A stretch of 64,000 nucleotides of DNA from Anaerolineales bacterium UBA5195 (GTDB lineage: Bacteria; Chloroflexota; Anaerolineae; Anaerolineales; Villigracilaceae), in contig DHVZ01000027.1 of assembly GCA_002412925.1 (NCBI GenBank), forward strand, positions 1 to 64,000, in the 5' to 3' direction. The notes under the pieces were generated by a model that had not been told where the DNA came from, searched no databases, and worked only from the letters and a program-made list of their open reading frames with translations. The position numbers were made by a program, and so were the translations under genes. Position 1 is the first letter of the stretch. Each line of letters opens with the position of its first letter. This document shows positions 61,908 to 64,000 of the stretch, in pieces.

Positions 61908-62834
61908 CTAATACCCTTTCTTAAAGTCAACTTGGTATTTGAGCGGCTGGCCGGCTGTGTAGAGATGGTAGTTTTCGATAAATACATCCGCAATCTCTTG
62001 GGGGAAACTGGGCGCGGAGGTGTGACTGGTAATGAACAGGTTTTTCGTGCGCCAGAACGGATGCTCCGCCGGGAGCGGTTCCCGCTCAAAGACATCCAGA
62101 ACCGCCCCGGCAATTTTCCCTGTTTCAAGGGCCTGTGTCAAGGCTGATTCGTCTACTGCGCTTCCGCGCCCGACGTTGATGAAAAGGGCCCGCGAGGGAA
62201 GCTGAGAAATAAGTTCGGAGTTGACGAGTTGCTGAGTTTGGGTTGTATTTGGCAGGATGGAAACCAGGCAATCTAGTTCGCAGGCAAATTTAAAGATGTC
62301 TGCGCCATGGTAATACTGATCTACTTGTTGACTTGTCTCACTTTCTCTTGTATATCCCCTCACGGTCATTCCGAAGTGTTTGGCGGTGCTTGCCAGGTGC
62401 GCGCCGATCGAGCCAACACCGAGCAAGCCGATCGTTTTTCCGCGCAGGGTTCCGGTCAGGGTGTCGTCCCATTTCGACAGTTTTTGCGCTTCGAGCCGCT
62501 GAAGGATTTTCCGTTCATGCAGCAGCAGGTAGCCAAAAACGAATTCAGACATCAGTGGGCCGAACACGCCGCGCGCATTGGTCAGAACGTAATCACGTCG
62601 CAGCGTGGGATCCAGCAGCGGCTCGACTCCTGCCCAGGTGGATTGAACCCATTTTAGGGCGGGGAGCGCCGGCAGAATTTCCCGGATGAGCGTCGGCTCC
62701 CCGAAGACGAGTTCACAGTTGGGGCTGAGAGTGGTCACAGCCTCCAGTTCGGGCAGGTTGGCTGCTTGGATGGCTTGAAGATATAAATCGGCTTGCCTGG
62801 AAAGGATTAGAAGTTTGGGCATGAAATTATCCAT
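61908..62834 (-). CDS. D-2-hydroxyacid dehydrogenase
   Basis: 308 residues from the ATG at 62834 (a TTG at 62846 and an ATG at 62822 are alternatives). NAD-binding loop GLLGVGSIGAHLA, then NTTQTQQLVN, INVGRGSAVDE (Arg), VLDVFEREPLP (Glu) and HTSAPSF (His) give the catalytic Arg-Glu-His set of the family. It reduces a 2-keto acid to a D-hydroxy acid or the reverse. The specific substrate is not readable. Confidence 0.9.
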   Translation of the reverse strand: MDNFMPKLLILSRQADLYLQAIQAANLPELEAVTTLSPNCELVFGEPTLIREILPALPALKWVQSTWAGVEPLLDPTLRRDYVLTNARGVFGPLMSEFVFGYLLLHERKILQRLEAQKLSKWDDTLTGTLRGKTIGLLGVGSIGAHLASTAKHFGMTVRGYTRESETSQQVDQYYHGADIFKFACELDCLVSILPNTTQTQQLVNSELISQLPSRALFINVGRGSAVDESALTQALETGKIAGAVLDVFEREPLPAEHPFWRTKNLFITSHTSAPSFPQEIADVFIENYHLYTAGQPLKYQVDFKKGY

Positions 62835-62936
62835 ATTTTCACTCAAATTCGAGCTATACTTATTTTAATGTGTCTGTACAAGAAATCTTCCCTGGAGTTG
62901 TGTTTTGGCCGGCCGTCAATACCAACGGAGAATCTT

Positions 62937-64000
62937 ATGTCGAGGTTTCTCAATCCCAGCTCCATCCTGCGTTGGATTGTGGGTGTTAGCCTGTTCTTAA
63001 TTGCTGGCGGATTGGCTGCCTGTCATCCATCTCACCTTCCTGAAAAACAGTCACCGGTCTCCAGCCTGCGGGTTGTGATGGATAACAACTATCCCCCCTA
63101 TGTTTTCCAGGATGAGCAGGGGGAGTTGCGGGGCATCCTGCTCGAGCAGTGGAAGCTCTGGGAAGCGCGCACCGGGGTGAAAGTTGAAATCACTGCCGTG
63201 CCCTGGGGAGAAGCGCTTGAACGGATGAAAAGCGGGGAATTCGATCTCATCGATACTATATTTTACACCGCTGACCGCGGCAGGATTTTCGACTACACTG
63301 ACCCTTATGCCCAGATCAACGTACGCATCTTTTTCCACAAGAATATTTCTGGGATTGCCAATGCCGCTGACTTGAAAGGCTTTCGCGTGGCGGTCAAGAA
63401 AGGTGATGCGAATGTTGACTACCTGCTGCAACGGGGCATTACCGACCTGGTTTATTATGACAATTATGAAAGCATCATCCAAGCGGCGAAGAAAGAAGAT
63501 GTAACCATTTTTGTGATTGATCAGCCGCCCGCGCATTATTTTCTTTACAAGAATGGCATTCAGAATCAGTTTAATTATTCTGAGCCTTTGTATGGCGGTG
63601 AATTCCATCGCGCTGTGCGGAAGGGGGATTTTAAGACTCTCAGCCTGGTGCAGGATGGTTTTGCGCGCATCTCGCCGGCAGAATATCGGGCCATCGACAA
63701 TCGCTGGTTTGGTTCAGGGTTGACCAATACCCTGAACCAAATCTTACCTTACCTGGCAGTGGGGGCAGGGATTATTTCGTTGGTCATTCTGGCTCTGGCC
63801 GCATTCAATCGGATGCTGCAAAGCCAGGTTCAATCCCGTACCCAGGAATTGCAGGAAGCGCTGACGAATTTGAAAAGCTCTGAGATGCGGTTTCGTGATG
63901 CGATTGAATACCTCCCGATCCCCATTGGTATTGCGGATGCGCAGGGCAAGATCCTGGGTTTTAACCGGAGGTTTACAGAATTTTATGGATATACCGCTGA
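62937..64000 (+). CDS. Sensor with periplasmic solute-binding domain and PAS (partial)
   Basis: Open to the right edge; about 354 codons are visible. The ATG follows ACGGAG. A signal peptide or first helix with a Cys (LAACHP, possible lipobox) is followed by a bacterial SBP_bac_3-type domain (RVVMDNNYPPYVFQD, GEFDLIDTIFYTADRG, VKKGDANVDYLLQ), a membrane helix near residues 265-285, a coiled stretch and a PAS domain (AIEYLPIPIGIADAQG). The rest is cut off. It is likely a BvgS-type kinase or a diguanylate cyclase. It shares its upstream region with the divergent dehydrogenase gene. Confidence 0.82.
   Translation, partial: MSRFLNPSSILRWIVGVSLFLIAGGLAACHPSHLPEKQSPVSSLRVVMDNNYPPYVFQDEQGELRGILLEQWKLWEARTGVKVEITAVPWGEALERMKSGEFDLIDTIFYTADRGRIFDYTDPYAQINVRIFFHKNISGIANAADLKGFRVAVKKGDANVDYLLQRGITDLVYYDNYESIIQAAKKEDVTIFVIDQPPAHYFLYKNGIQNQFNYSEPLYGGEFHRAVRKGDFKTLSLVQDGFARISPAEYRAIDNRWFGSGLTNTLNQILPYLAVGAGIISLVILALAAFNRMLQSQVQSRTQELQEALTNLKSSEMRFRDAIEYLPIPIGIADAQGKILGFNRRFTEFYGYTA

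Noticed and set aside
1..64000. CRISPR array, tRNA, rRNA, prophage or IS element
   Set aside because: No regularly spaced repeat array, no clear cloverleaf or rRNA stretch, and no transposase, integrase or phage gene was found on reading both strands.

Overview
The window looks like a chromosomal segment of a Gram-negative-like environmental bacterium, most probably an Anaerolineae-type member of the Chloroflexota. This is inference. The supporting signs are an archaeal/eukaryotic-type short prolyl-tRNA synthetase, a DHH-CBS-nucleotidyltransferase fusion, an adenosine-specific kinase, -10 boxes six bases from start codons (leaderless messages), and many short dispersed palindromic repeats. 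No rRNA, tRNA, CRISPR array, insertion sequence or prophage gene was recognised.

Bases 1-19474 form a cell-surface polysaccharide locus, all on the minus strand: four GT4-type and two GT2 glycosyltransferases, one divergent GT4-like enzyme, a sugar-1-phosphate nucleotidyltransferase, two nucleotide-sugar SDR enzymes, two methyltransferases, a Wzx-type flippase, a polyprenyl-phosphate GT2 and three large multi-spanning proteins resembling GT-C enzymes. The nucleotidyltransferase and SDR enzymes would make a modified (probably deoxy) sugar nucleotide. The transferases would build the repeat unit on a lipid, the methyltransferases would decorate it, and the flippase would move it outward. No committed polymerase or initiating phosphoglycosyltransferase is visible, so the locus probably continues beyond the left edge or uses genes elsewhere.

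Bases 19838-29855 (plus strand) hold another GT-C-like protein, two small envelope proteins, a GNAT enzyme, pth, a methyltransferase, a very repeat-rich mfd, an adenosine-specific kinase and a cyclic-nucleotide-domain histidine kinase. A NUDIX gene and fba follow on the minus strand. A helical protein of unknown function comes next, then a molybdenum hydroxylase operon (FAD and 2Fe-2S domains fused in one chain, a small membrane protein, and the molybdopterin subunit). After a 464-bp intergenic region with three 84-bp tandem repeats come a two-component system, a NYN/LOTUS RNA-binding protein, twin MFS transporters, and rpsO-pnp-proS-type housekeeping genes.

Bases 48528-64000 hold a structured intergenic region, the DHH-CBS-nucleotidyltransferase, a DUF2726-like protein, a bacteriohemerythrin, an inositol-phosphatase-family enzyme, signalling proteins (MarR/GbsR type, 7TM-PAS, GGDEF), two EamA transporters, a dienelactone hydrolase, a VanZ-like protein and a hydroxyacid dehydrogenase. 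A sensor with a periplasmic solute-binding domain is cut by the right edge.

The most unusual content is not a classical gene system. It is a population of short palindromic repeats, several inserted in frame into essential-type genes (four in mfd, at least one in the nucleotidyltransferase), together with structured RNA candidates: covarying 84-bp repeats, a possible attenuator or small RNA upstream of the MazG gene, and hairpins around pnp. All functions are assigned by motif reading only; no database search was run.
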